Assembly: GCF_964204645.1 (NCBI RefSeq)
Contig: NC_134026.1
Span: 11,932,450-11,996,449 of the forward strand
Length of the DNA stretch: 64,000 bases
Direction: 5' to 3'
Source: Tubulanus polymorphus
Taxonomy: Eukaryota > Nemertea > Palaeonemertea > Tubulaniformes > Tubulanidae
Shown here: positions 37,401 through 47,872 of the stretch, piece after piece
How the letters are laid out: every line of letters starts with the position of its first letter
Numbering within the stretch: position 1 is the first letter of the stretch
Program-made: the position numbers and the translations under genes
Notes under the pieces: generated by a model
Databases searched by the model: none
What the model was told of the DNA's origin: nothing
What the model saw: only the letters and a program-made list of their open reading frames with translations

Positions 37401-40400
37401 GAAGACAGATTTTTGACTTTTTAGTTTCACTTCATCGTCCTTAAGAATGGTGTTGATATGGGTCACAAAGTTCTGAGATCGGTAGATCACAGCGGCCGTA
37501 AAAGCACTATGAATTGTAAAAGCGTCCATTATGTGTTTTCTCGATCTCCATTTAAGAAGACATGAAAATGGAATCAATAATTGTATCTATTTGAATAGTA
37601 AACATTGTATTGACTGAACGGTTTACAAGGAAGAAGCCGATTGTGATGTAGAATTGGCCCATGTGTTTTACGTGAGGCCGGAGCCGAGTTTTTGACTTGT
37701 GGCTGCATCCGGGACTGATCGTGTTCCAGGTGCTACTGGCCCAATTCAATTCAAAGGTTGATTCTGTGGACCAACTTCGGGAAGATTAAATGAAGAAATC
37801 CCACACTTCGAATTAAAATTGTACGATCAAATTTATTATTATGAAACCACAACGTTTCGGCTGTTGACTAACAGCCATCATCAGGTGGAATGTAGAATAG
37901 TAGAAACCTCGGGGAGATTGTGTCAATTGCAGGGATGAGAATTCCCTGTGGATTTCGGTATTGAAAATTATCATTTTTCCAAATAGTCCAAACATGATGT
38001 AAAAGTATGGGTGGGGGGGTGATGATGGTTTCACTTAACTGGTCTGGTGTGATTGTTAATCAGGTGAACCGTAAAATTAAACTTTCTGCCTTTGGTACAA
38101 AATAACATCCAAACAAGGCTTAGTCACCAAAATCAACGAAGCCATTATGCACGGCGTAGTTTGCAGTATTTACTTAAACTTGGAGCTGTGATGATAGCGC
38201 CCTCGTTTTAGTAACACGTGAAGCTCACCAAAATCAACGAAGCCGTTAATCTTAGATAAAGGATATTCTCTTCATAAAAGAAAGATTAGTTTGAACATAT
38301 TTGAAATAAAATTTTTGTATGGAACAGAGTTTGTATGGAACTTAGAATACTTTCTCATCTCCGGATACAGCTAGATTTGATTTCGGCTCCAGCTACAAAA
38401 ATATAAATATGACATCTGAGATGCTTTAGATTTGACGAAACCTTATAATCTATTAGGAGGCTTATAATTTATGATGTTTATATGTATTTCATTTCAAAAT
38501 CTATTAGGCCTACCTAAAATGTGTTATGTATTTACCTTCTCTTCCTTGTATGGACAACTGTTCGTCATTTAAAATCTAGTTACCTTATACTTTTATAACA
38601 TGCATTTCCTTTTATGTCAAGTATAAGCTGATAGAACTACTTACTAAACCAATGTATGGTCTGGTATGTGGTGGATATGATTAACTCCTTCAATTCACTA
38701 ACTTCTGCACTGAATCTAACAGAGCCCATGGGCACCTTGTATATGATTTGTGTAGACCTGGTTTGATTTCCATCATGACGTCATAGCATTCGTTGAATAT
38801 GTAAGTTAGGTGAATCAGCAGATGCGCATTATTTCGCTAAACATAATGGCGGCGCAATTTGAAGAGGTTTATATTCTGTCTCATCATTTCTAGCGCCAAT
38901 GCTGATACTCAAGGTGTATGATATAACGATTTATTGCGTGCGAAGTGTTCAATGATTCATGTTGTTTTGAAATCACGTGCATAATGTAACGTTGCATCAA
39001 GATATCTGACAAAATTCTGGTTTCAAATTGCAGAAATTTACTTCCGTGTTCGCCAACGGCTGATTCACTGATGATACTGATCAGCTGATAGCATCGAATT
39101 TTTTAAGATGAGTCTGATATTTACACGACTGGAATAATTGTTTTATCATCATTAATTGAAGTCATTTATTGACGTTCGCACTTACGATCCGTTTTGGAGC
39201 CTGATTATCTGTATTAGTTTTTTAATCGCCGCACAGTGATGAGCGTTTGCGTAAGTAACAGTCGTGAACAGTCGTGTGTACGATATCGCCTTATACTTTC
39301 GTGTTCACTGCGTGTGTGTATTAGTTAACGCGCGCTACGGTGTATATCACGCGTAACAATGATTTGTCTTGAGTGAAGATGTAACCTTGCCTGCCCACTC
39401 AAAACAATCCTATCGTGAAATTATTAAAAAACATGGCAGTCGATAAACTTAATTTTCGTCAGTAACCGGCACTGGCCTCAAATTTGCATACTAGAAGCTA
39501 CATGACAAATTTTTTACTTCTCACCAGTTTAGCGAGCCACTAGACCATTGGTCCTTTATTTAATTACTATTTATATCGATTTTAAAGGGTAAATACTATT
39601 TAATTCTTAACGAGAAGAAATTCACGTTTATATATATATAACGACCTAATATCTGTCACATCGAAAAAAGTATATCTTTTTACGACCAAGTCGTAAATTA
39701 GTCATTTATTTATCCTTCACTTTGTGCCTATAGTTCACATACCACCTGTTGTGGCACTTTTTATTCTACGTTTATCATGTCATATAAAACAGTAGCATCA
39801 GTATACAATGGTAAGAGTTCACAATCCAAAGACAATTCTTAAATGATTAAATACCCTATGAAATGTCTAGTGAAATGCCTGGAAACTGTAAGCGCTTGTG
39901 TCAGAGATGACGTCAGAAACACACACCTGCTCACATAAACAATTACAGTGAGCACGTGCTGAAATTGCCGATGTGAAAGTCGTATTTCTCAGTAATGGCT
40001 GAACTAAAATTCAAACCAGTTGCATATTTGATATAAGTTGATATGTCACATATGAAAATAACTTTTTACAATGTGCTATTTGGACAGCATTTGCTCTTTA
40101 AGCTTGTTGATTTCGTCTGATCAATAAATAACCTTTGTGTCAGCCGATAAACATGCGTCACTCAATTCAGTTTCTCGAATATGGAAAATCTTGGAAATTA
40201 TTTGGAGCACCTTTAACATGACTCCTCTATAAATCTTTACCATTGAACAAGTCAAAGTTAACCCCTCTTTGGCGGTACTCTATACATCTTAAATCACTGA
40301 TATGAATGGGTGGTTGACTGTATTCCCATGGAAAGGTGAATTAAAGACAAGTATACCTTGATTTAACGTCACCCTGAGGATTCCTTATTTTGGCTGTTAA

Positions 40401-41000
40401 AGGAGTGTCGCGGTAAATCGGGGTTTTAAGTCAAGTCACTCAAATACCTACGCTATACCTACTATCTGCTCGGAACATACATCTATGTATATTGATGTGA
40501 TGAATTTAAGGCACATTCTAAAAACATACTGTCAAAATTAAAAACTTGTAAATTGAAAAAATATTGTAATACATTTGTGTATGGTTATACTAGGAGATTA
40601 CGTTGGTGGTGGCGCTATGCGAGAGGCGGTAAATCGGGAGTTTTCCTGCACATTTTAGATACAAATGTTCAGTTTCCGATGAAATGTAGTTGGTGGATCG
40701 GGGGGGGGGGGGCGGCGTTAGATCGAGGTATGATTGTATTATGACCGTGAAAGGAGGGGATGGTCTTCAAGCTGCGATCAACCACATCAAATAACAGATG
40801 TTCGCAATGGTTGAGTTCGCTAAAAGTACAAACAATGATGAAGTTGTGCTAACAGATTTATTTTTGTGACTTTCCAGGTTGTTGTTGTAAAATTAAAGAT
40901 GGATAAGGACAGAAAAAAGATTCTGGAACGTAAAGCAAGAAGCAGACAGGATGCTGATAAGGGAAAGCATACCGAAGAATCTATCATGGAAACTGCTTGA
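31329..41000 (+). CDS. RPL26: 60S ribosomal protein L26 (three coding exons: 31329-31496, 32014-32154, 40878-41000)
   Basis: The spliced product is 143 residues, against 145 in mammals, and has the L26/uL24 layout: N-terminal [35 protein letters not shown] (KOW region start), [20 protein letters not shown] (KOW motif), then a basic C terminus. uL24 is an early-binding large-subunit protein near the peptide exit tunnel. Introns are phase 0 with GT-AG ends: CAG|gtatat..tag|GTT, and AAG|gtaaga..ccag|GTT. An acceptor-like TTCACTACAG immediately precedes 31321, so at least one 5' untranslated exon lies upstream and was not located. The second intron, 8.7 kb, is unusually large for a ribosomal protein gene. 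All exons are intact; it is presumably the functional gene. Confidence 0.96.
31497..32013 (+). other. RPL26 intron 1 of the coding region
   Basis: GT-AG intron of 517 bp, phase 0. Nothing recognisable inside. Confidence 0.9.
32014..32154 (+). CDS. RPL26: RPL26 coding exon 2 (47 codons, KOW motif)
   Basis: Encodes [20 protein letters not shown] to VGIHPSK, phase 0 at both ends, bounded by tag| and |gtaaga. Confidence 0.95.
32487..33095. mobile_element. TIR element in the RPL26 intron
   Basis: GGCCAAAAAAAAAGATGTCT then TGTTTCTCAT at the left pairs with the complement at 33060-33095 (ATGAGAAACGAGGCATC then T-run and GGC). The interior alternates AAATAAAAA stretches with CCGCCCGC/CTCCCGCATC blocks in both orientations. 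No coding. TTA is next to each end. Confidence 0.65.
33531..33600 (+). repeat. Block shared with 41075-41145
   Basis: TTTTTAGGCCAGCCGTAGGC onward to ATGGTTTCCA matches 41075-41145. Further shared blocks follow in the same order (34600-34690 with 41430-41515; 34780-34820 with 42955-42985), so a segment around the RPL26 3' region was duplicated or belongs to one repeat family. Confidence 0.55.
33828..34047 (+). repeat. SINE-like repeat with tRNA A/B-box motifs
   Basis: Plus-strand copy of the repeat at 12361-12605. ACAAGCGCTGTGATTGGCCC is followed by GGCTTTAGCTTAGTGGGTTC and the B-box GGTTCGAATCC. Compared with the other copy, about 45 bp between the two blocks is missing. Confidence 0.5.
34820..35477. 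other. Intronic sequence, no gene recognised
   Basis: The open frame at 35135-35473 (112 codons) has no recognisable motif. AAGATGGCCG occurs at 35056 and 35230 as repeated words, suggesting an old tandem unit of about 170 bp. Confidence 0.4.
35478..35780 (+). repeat. Two tandem copies of a 150-bp unit
   Basis: GCATATTTTGCTACCA to TTCTATATTACATTCG occurs twice back to back (about 35483-35628 and 35636-35781) with around 95 percent agreement by eye. Confidence 0.8.
36109..36608 (-). pseudogene. Tandem PC4/SUB1-like domain coding exon (copy 1)
   Basis: The minus-strand frame is open from 36608, where a T-rich tract ends in TATAG|GTTCAATC, a good splice acceptor; the first possible GTG is at 36513, and I see no ATG that would obviously start it. 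Two segments repeat the PC4 pattern of a D-x-R-x-Y strand followed by PT-x-x-G-[IV]-x-L and a helix: [24 protein letters not shown] and [26 protein letters not shown]4-like folds bind single-stranded DNA and act in transcription. Against copy 2 (52112), two extra bases near 36124 shift the frame and cause the early stop at 36109. It lies in the RPL26 intron in opposite orientation. Assignment rests on pattern only. Confidence 0.55.
36630..37790. other. Intronic sequence, no gene recognised
   Basis: Contains ACTTCCGGT repeated four times (37199-37255) and short motifless open frames on the minus strand (37317-37749). The latter are probably upstream sequence of the Penelope-like tail that follows. 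Confidence 0.4.
37780..38035 (-). mobile_element. Penelope-like element tail fragment
   Basis: The minus strand contains a canonical hammerhead core followed by an A+T-rich CATAATAATAAATTTGATCG tail block, the same arrangement as the Penelope tails at 6016 and 47830. No GIY-YIG coding is visible, so it is a 5'-truncated copy or solo tail. Confidence 0.55.
37844..37889 (-). ncRNA. Hammerhead ribozyme core, canonical CUGAUGA
   Basis: On the minus strand: CCAC, CUGAUGA (37878-37884), stem II GGCUGUU/AACAGCC (7 bp), GAAA, ACGU, U, then GUGG (37847-37850) pairing with CCAC (37885-37888). Cleavage is predicted after the U at 37851. This is the best core in the window: every invariant base is present. 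Confidence 0.72.
38036..40340. other. RPL26 intronic sequence, no features recognised
   Basis: No coding, repeat pair or hairpin stands out apart from a short TATATATATA tract at 39633. Confidence 0.5.
40352..40740. mobile_element. Tigger/pogo-like MITE next to RPL26 exon 3
   Basis: The left end GTATACCTTGATTTAACGTC and right end (complement) TCATACCTCGATCTAACGCC are inverted repeats of the type seen at pogo-class tips. A G-run (40700-40712) lies near the right end. It ends about 140 bp before the last coding exon. Confidence 0.55.
40878..41000 (+). CDS. RPL26: RPL26 coding exon 3 (40 codons and stop)
   Basis: Follows TTTCCAG; encodes [20 protein letters not shown] to SIMETA and TGA. It completes the conserved basic C terminus of L26. 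Confidence 0.95.
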   Translation, partial: VVVVKLKMDKDRKKILERKARSRQDADKGKHTEESIMETA

Positions 41001-41520
41001 ATGTTTGCGTGAATAATAATCGAAGAAAAACAATTCATCTGAATTTTAGTTCATATTTATGTTGGTTCTTTAAGAGTTTTAGGCCAGCTGTAGGCTGCTC
41101 CGATTGCAATACAAATGGAGAGAATTTAAATGTTATGGTTTCCAGAGGAAAAGCCCATTGACTGCACTGCACGACTGAGTATATATTGAATTGGTACAAA
41201 TCATTCGTTAAAGCATTATCCGTTCACCACTCCGTAGGGAGCTGAATTTAGAAAAGGGGCCCTCCTTTTACATGTGGTTTTTTGCCAACATCTGAGCGCA
41301 GAGATATGATGAGCATATCTGATCATCAGATTTATAAAACCATTCTCAATGCAAAGTCTCGAATGATTAGCTTAGCCGCCTGAATCGGCAGGTTTTCATG
41401 TGAAACTGCTGACGGCTAATGTTCTATTTCAGGGTTTTATTTTAAGATTTAAGATTGCATTTCAAGATTGTTTTCTGTGAAATCTCAATTTGATTTGGTT
41501 TTTGGGAGGAATAGTTTTTA
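41001..41520 (+). other. RPL26 3' flank with repeats shared with the intron
   Basis: No clear AATAAA close to the stop. Blocks at 41075-41145 and 41430-41515 match 33531-33600 and 34600-34690 in the intron. Confidence 0.45.
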
Positions 41521-42893
41521 CAGTCAACCACAGTTAAACCGTATAAGTGCTTATTCCGTATAAATAAATTGGTCCCGTTTTTCAGTCACGTCATTCCCTT
41601 TTAAATTCTGTGTCTAATTCCTACTCCATAATCGGTATTTTCACTTATTCCGTAGACAAATGCATGGTCCCGTTGTCTTTAATCCTTGTGTAATCCGTAT
41701 CAGCTATATCAGCTGTTGGGAACATACACTTGAATAAAGAAAAAGTATAAAGATCTGTAAGGCCACACCAAAAGAAAATCCTGTTTCTCTGGCAGGGCAA
41801 TCACCAAAATGGGTAGGTAAGTAGGACATTTAAAAAAAAATCGTTTATTCTTCTATCAGTGGGTATGTTGCCGTAAATAATTTTTACTGAACTAAATTTT
41901 TAGTCAGGAATATGATTAACAGCTAGTAGACCACAATAATAAAAGGAAATTGAGGTGTTTGTACAATTAACTATTAAATAAAACTATATTTTGAGCATAT
42001 TTCACGGAATTCCTAGAATTTTACAATCCAAAGTCGTCATCGAAGTCCGATTAGCAAAGTTATCAGAGCATGGCTGTGCCATTTCAAGAATCAAATTTTA
42101 AATCCGACATAACAAAATGTTTTTATGTTGTTGATATCTGTGCCGACATCAGGATTTGGTGAAAAAAATATTAACGAGAAAGGAGTTTGGTAGTCAGTCG
42201 GCCACATATATATTTTTGAAAAAAGTTATTTCACCTAAAATTTTGAAAAAGGGTCAGTAGGTGATAATATTTTATTCTGAAAATGATTATTTGAAATGGG
42301 GAAGTATCGGGTCGGTTGTGCCCTAGAAACAGGGTTTTTTTGGTGTGGCCTAATCTTTAGGGCTTAATGTGGTCAGTAGGAAATATGAGAAACTCCAGAA
42401 AACACTGAAGTTAATCCATCAATGTCATAGTCTCAATTTTCACTTAATATTCAGTATTCAGTACAGATGCTATTATTTGTCAGCATAAGTCCTTTGATGA
42501 ATCGCCCTATAGTACATGGCCTGTGAGTTATCTGTACTAGACACACTTAATGCGGCTTTAATGCCGATGGCTTCAAATAGTCCTACTCTACTGAAACCAG
42601 CTTTTCCATCACACCAGGGGGTGTTTTCTTTTCATGTCTATGAATGATATCAAATTGATCTAATTAACCATTGGATACTATGAACTTTTTATCCCCCCCC
42701 CCCCCCCCATGGATCGCTAGAACGTGGTTCTAGAGATAACTAAACCAGCTATTATACGGGTCGTGCACTTAAATCATAGTTTGGTAATAGTTAAATCGTA
42801 TCAATTACAAATTATCTGTTATCCGTATATCACTTATTCCGTACTAAAAAGCTCAGTCCCTAGTAATGCGGATTAACCGATGTTGACTGTGTT
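41521..42893. mobile_element. Pogo/Tc1-like non-autonomous element
   Basis: The left tip CAGTCAACCACAGTTAAACC and right tip (complement) CAGTCAACATCGGTTAATCC are inverted, and both continue with a TTATTCCGTA block. CAGTCAAC tips followed by TTAAnCCG are pogo-like. No transposase coding is visible in the 1.37 kb interior; a C-run lies at 42692-42708. Confidence 0.55.
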
Positions 42894-44215
42894 CGCACTA
42901 CAGAAAATATCATTGAAGATTGGATGGGTGATTATGGATGATGATGTTCTAAAAAGCCATGTGCTCGAATTCAATCAAATTTTGAATCACAAAAATCCAA
43001 TTCAATTGATCTGATGTATTTTTTCCCGCAATCTCCCCATTATTGATACCATGATTACTATGTGTAAATTGTATCAAGTGGGGAGTGTATTTTGACAAAT
43101 ATAACTCACACGATGCATCATTTGTCATAAATGAAATACCAACATGCTGGCCTTGGGGCTCTTTGTCATAAATTGTTAAATCACACAATAACCTGCTAAA
43201 GTTTGACATTTTAGACCAATCTCATCTGTTTCAGGGGAAATAGGGGTTTTAGGTCGTACGTTCACTTTCTCTGGACTAAAAATCTGGGAGTCAAAAAAGA
43301 TGGGTTTACCACTTAGCAGCCCAAAAGCTTATCAAACATTCCAGTCCATCAGCAGGTCAAGGAAGATTTGATGCATGGTCGAGGACCAGTATATGGCCTA
43401 TGAGCCCACTCAATTTGTGCAACGGCAGTATGTGTACCCCCGAACCATAAGTGCGGAGAAGAGTTAGAACACTTGAGACTGGAATTACCTTATTATCAAC
43501 GGCGATAATGGGTTTTTTTTTCTGAATTTCACATTTGATATGATAGGACTGAAATTAAAAAGTTCATTGCCGGGGATTTGAACCAGACAATACGAATCGG
43601 GCGTAACTGTGATGATGCTTGCGACAAGACGTGAGATTATATGATACGAATATTTTTTGAGCAATCTTCTTTTTTACCTGACGAAAACATGGATTAACAG
43701 CATATCTCAAAAATAACATGGCAGCACAACCTAGTTCTGGTGGCAGCAATTAGTAACTTCTAATTAGAATTCGGGATATCGACAATGACAAATTCTAATC
43801 CTGACGATGTGTTGGATTCGATATGGCCTCACTTCAAATGCTAAAGATCGCTAAAAATCTCAAGGAATTACAAAAGAATCAAATTTAGCGATGACGCTCG
43901 AAGCAGTTAACGGAAGTTAAGACTGGTGCCACGTGTCACCACCTTTGTTGTTGAGTTCAAGACCCTTAAGGTAAATTTATTGCTTGCTACACTGATTAAT
44001 ATGAAATCATTAATATGAAATCATTAATATTAAGAACATATAGCTGCAAAGCAGCGATACATGTTTTCTGCACATCGTACGTATTCTTGATCTTGTCTGA
44101 ATATTGTGTCGACGATCGCGTGTAAGCTGATGCAGCCGCTACATGCCATAAAATCGAAGGGAAGTTAGAATCCTGTTCAACTGTCAAAACGCTTTTATAA
44201 ATGGACGGTTGACAA
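42894..44215. other. No gene recognised
   Basis: The start shares GCCATGTGCTCGAATT with 34785. Small minus-strand open frames (42949-43209, 43564-43749, 43996-44244) have no recognisable motifs. Confidence 0.45.
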
Positions 44216-45336
44216 AGACCAGGAGCCACGGACATTTTATTCATAGGAAAAGAGAAAAATTGTTTAACATGCCCAATTTGTAGGAAACCACCCGAGTAAC
44301 AACGAATGACGTTGCTACCTTTGGCCTAGGCGGGCCCCTAAAAGGGGGATAAAATTTATCTTTATTCAAAGATCATTAGAAATGCATAATTTTAATCGAT
44401 AATCATAGAAATGAATGTAGGTATATCATTTTTCAGCATGACAGCAGTTTTTTTCTGTACCGGGGCCTAAACAGTGACATTTTTTTTGGGGGGGGGGGGG
44501 CTGAAAATAAAGTTTTTCAAAGATAGCGAGAAATGAATGAAACTTACATTATTTACTTCCATGTGTATAAGGCTACTTGAAAATGTGAGTGACAGCAACT
44601 TTTTCCTGTACGGGGTCGCACACAGCAGCCACATAGACCCCAAGATGTCCCCGGATGACATTTTTAAAATATGGTGAGAAATAGCTGAAACTAATCACAT
44701 CTTTTCTAACTGATAACTTTGAGATGCAAGATATCAATGACAGCAATTTTCTCCTGTACGGGGGTCGGGACAGTGGCTTTTGGGGGTCCCGGACCATGGA
44801 TTTATTCAAAGGAAGAGAGAAATGCATAATTTGAATTTCAAAGTGATGTAATGACACGATACTAACTAAAAATACTCGTGACAGCAAAATCTGCATGTAC
44901 AGGGCTCCAGACAGCAGTCCAATTTACAGACGCCTGAGACAGTTTTTATTCAAATGGACACAGAAATTTATACTTGTGTCAATGACATAGCTACATAAAA
45001 AAAAACTTCAACAGCGGCTTTCATCTGTACCAAGAAGGTACAGACAGTAGTTTTATTGATTGTTGATCTAAAACAGGTCATTCAACAGCAGCTTTCACCT
45101 AAAACCATTTCGATACAGTCCACCCTTATACTAGATAAACTAAAGGGCTACCAACACACTAAGTTTAAATCAAACGAGTTACAAGAAATCATTTTAGGGG
45201 CCTGCCTAGGCCAAAGGTACAGGCTATGACCCGGCAGCAACGTCATTCGTGGTTACTCGGGTGGATTCCTACAAATTGGGCATGTTAAACAATTTTTCTC
45301 TCTTCCTATGAATAAAATGTCCGTGGCTCCTGGTCT
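44216..45336. mobile_element. Long-inverted-repeat element with internal minisatellite
   Basis: 44216-44343 is repeated in reverse complement at 45197-45336: GGAGCCACGGACATTTTATT, CATGCCCAATTTGTAGGA, AACAACGAATGACGTTGC and TTTGGCCTAGGC are all matched. The interior holds about five diverged units of roughly 145 bp, each with AGAGAAATG..AATTT, a GTGACAGCA block and CTGTACNGGG. The open frames on the minus strand (44467-44896) are this minisatellite read through. Confidence 0.7.
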
Positions 45337-45367
45337 ATGAGGCCTACTTTGAAACCATGGATGACTG

Positions 45368-45700
45368 GACCAGATGGTTATTTGACTCTGGAAAATGGAC
45401 TGTTAGGCCTCAATTAATGGAATTCAAAAAAGCATTTGATAAGGTCCAACATCAGCGATTACTAAATAAGCTATTCGGAAACGGTATCAATGATAGGTCG
45501 CTTAAATGGCTCAGCATATTTCTCTGAACGAAAACAGGTGGCCGAATTCAATTAAACTGTCTCATCTTGGAATAAATCGGTCTTACTAGTGGAGTCACGC
45601 AAGGTAGTATCCTCAGTCGTCTTCTCTTCGCTCTGCTGATAGATGATTTACAGAGTAATTCAAAATGTACCGGACAGGGTATATTTCCAAAACGACCTAA
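45368..45700 (+). pseudogene. Degenerate reverse transcriptase fragment (LINE, motifs A-B)
   Basis: Reads KKAFDKVQHQRLLNKLFGNG then a WLSIFL block, the region around RT motif A, and after frameshifts a GVTQGSIL-like block and DDLQSN. The spacing is right for a CR1/Jockey-type RT. Stops and frameshifts throughout. A sister fragment is at 46590. Confidence 0.65.
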
Positions 45701-46585
45701 TCTAAAATGTACCCAACAGAGTATATTTCCTAAACAAGCTGTGTTCCGTTCATGGTCAGAAACACGGAAGATGGGAAAGGGAAAATCTGAAGTAGTAAAT
45801 TTCCTGTGTATCGGTAATATGATTAAATGAGGAAAATGGGCTATTGTTAAAATTAGTTTTTAAAAACCGCGACTGAATGTGTGTCACAGAGCGGGATCCT
45901 CCGGATCGTTGGGCGAAGATATTTCGTGGAGACTCCCACTCCGCAACCAAGATTTCAGGACCAGTTTGACGGGGGAACTGCTACCATATCACAACCACCA
46001 ACTGTCGTGGCGATTGACCAGCCGTTTCTTCTCTCCAGGAACTGCGGACTAAATAAGATAAAGTTTTCGTTGTATATGTACAAGAAACTTTATTCCAAAA
46101 TCACAGAATATCCTGCCTATATGGCAGAATTCTAAAGACTGACAACACCTCCAGGAAGTCAACCGTGATTCCACGAACACCCATAGAGGGGCGCCAGCTT
46201 ACAGTAAATAATTTTCACTCTATCACAGTGCAATCTTTGGGTTATAAATGTGTTAATTTATGCTTGAATTGATAATCGATGTGACAAGAAACGTGAGGTA
46301 AATTTCGGAAAGACGACTTAAAAAAAACATATCGGCATTTTGAATGGGGCTCAATTTTCGATGTTTACGGCCCGATAATGCTTTTGTAACGTCGATTCTT
46401 CAAAATACGCATGGAGTATTTGTAGATCGAAGTGAGATGAATGATATCAGACGGATTGTATTGGCAACAGCGGTAATGGAAATAAGCCTATGTACTTTTG
46501 ACAAAAAAAGTGTGGAAAAAAATAATAAATATAGCTGCAAAGCAGCGATAACGGGTTTTCTGCACAGTCTTAGAATCCTGTTCAA
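45701..46585. other. No gene recognised
   Basis: ATAGCTGCAAAGCAGCGATA (46533-46552) also occurs at 44040, both followed by a TTTTCTGCAC block, so this is another dispersed repeat. No coding recognised. Confidence 0.4.
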
Positions 46586-46860
46586 CGGTGGATTTCGACA
46601 AAGCATTTAATATGGCACAACATCAGCCATTACTAAACAGGCTGTTAGGAAACAGTATCAATGATAGGTCGCCCAAATGGCTCAGCAGTTATCTCTGAAC
46701 GAAAACTTGTAGCCGAAATCAACGGAACGCCTCATCTTGGAATAAGTCGGTCTAACTAGTGGAGTCACGCAAGGTAGTATCCTAAGTCGTCTTCTGTTTA
46801 ATGTCCTGACAAATGACATACACAGTAATCCAAAATATACCAGACCGAGTAAATTTCCAA
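46586..46860 (+). pseudogene. Second degenerate RT fragment related to 45368-45700
   Basis: GACAAAGCATTTAATATGGC to AATCCAAAATATACC aligns with 45430-45680 at roughly 85 percent by eye, with different lesions. Shared TCAATGATAGGTCGC and GGAGTCACGCAAGGTAGTAT blocks show common origin. Confidence 0.6.
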
Positions 46861-47214
46861 AACGACCTTAACACGCTGACCTTAACTTAATGATCCGACA
46901 AGAAAATCTTGTTCGAATGAAAACAATTCTGTTTGATCGAACAATACGCTTTTTGTTTGAACCAAAACTTTTCTTCATTCTGAAAGCTATGTTATTGTTG
47001 AAATGAAAAACTTTTTGTCCCGGCAAAAAAATTTGGTTGAGCGAAAACAATTTTTTCGAACGAATGTTTGAATGAAAACAATTCTGTTCGATTGAACGAA
47101 ATACTTAATACTTTTGATCACGATAGGTAAAACACAATATCCGTGTTGACGCGATGAGGAGAGAATCCCACAATGATAATAAAAAGTCCGAAAATGAAAC
47201 TTCGAGATAGTAGT

Positions 47215-47260
47215 TTATTCAACGTTTCGACTATATCCTAATAGTCATCTTCAGGAATAA
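47215..47260 (-). ncRNA. Hammerhead core, left arm of Penelope-like element
   Basis: Same core as at 47827 on the opposite strand: UUAUUC, CUGAAGA, stem II GACUAU/AUAGUC, GAAA, ACGUU, GAAUAA. This one lies downstream of the coding remnant, in the sense orientation. Confidence 0.6.
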
Positions 47261-47557
47261 TGAGATACTACAGAAATTATGAGATATATATACAATCCAG
47301 AGACAAAGAGACTAATTCAAGTAATCAGAGATGATACAAACTAAAGGAAAATTAACGTAGAAACAGTTACACGCTAAAATAGATTAAAGGGAAGCAAACT
47401 AAGGGGTGATTATAAACAACAATAGTGAGTAAAAATATAAATGAAACTTAAAGTCAGTAGTAAAAAGAAAGACAAACTAAGGGACACTTAAATTAAAACA
47501 AAGGTGAATACAAGTTAAATTGATGAGAGAACAAATAACAAATAATCAAAGGGGAAA

Positions 47558-47770
47558 TCAAGTGTTGAGTTTAACCAGTTTACAGAGGAATTTTGATATA
47601 AGTTTATCATGGGGTGAAAAACCATTGTTAAGGTTTACAACGTTGTTCGAATTTTCAATAATTAATGCAGATTCCAAAATATGTCTTCTAGTTTTATCGC
47701 TGCAAGGGTAAACTAATTCAGCATTAGCAAAATCAAAATTGTGTGAAGTCTGAAAAACATGATTACTTGA
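47558..47770 (-). pseudogene. C-terminal remnant of Penelope-like GIY-YIG protein
   Basis: Reads SSNHVFQTSHNFDFANAELV then RRHILESALI and NNGFSPHDKLISKFL, the same order as the copy at 5750-5934. The longer open frame (to 47827) includes inverted-arm sequence and is not original coding. The catalytic GIY-YIG core is missing. Confidence 0.75.
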
Positions 47771-47826
47771 ATTAGTCTCTTTGTCTCTGGATTGTATATA
47801 TATCTCATAATTTCTGTAGTATCTCA

Positions 47827-47872
47827 TTATTCCTGAAGATGACTATTAGGATATAGTCGAAACGTTGAATAA
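47827..47872 (+). ncRNA. Hammerhead core, right arm of Penelope-like element
   Basis: CUGAAGA (47833-47839), stem II 47841-47846 with 47853-47858, GAAA 47859-47862, ACGU, then U47866. A perfect 6-bp stem I joins UUAUUC (47827-47832) to GAAUAA (47867-47872). Position 7 is A, which hammerheads tolerate. Confidence 0.62.

Noticed and set aside
44467-44896. Minus-strand frames of 64 and 107 codons
   Set aside because: Minisatellite units read through; no coding constraint.
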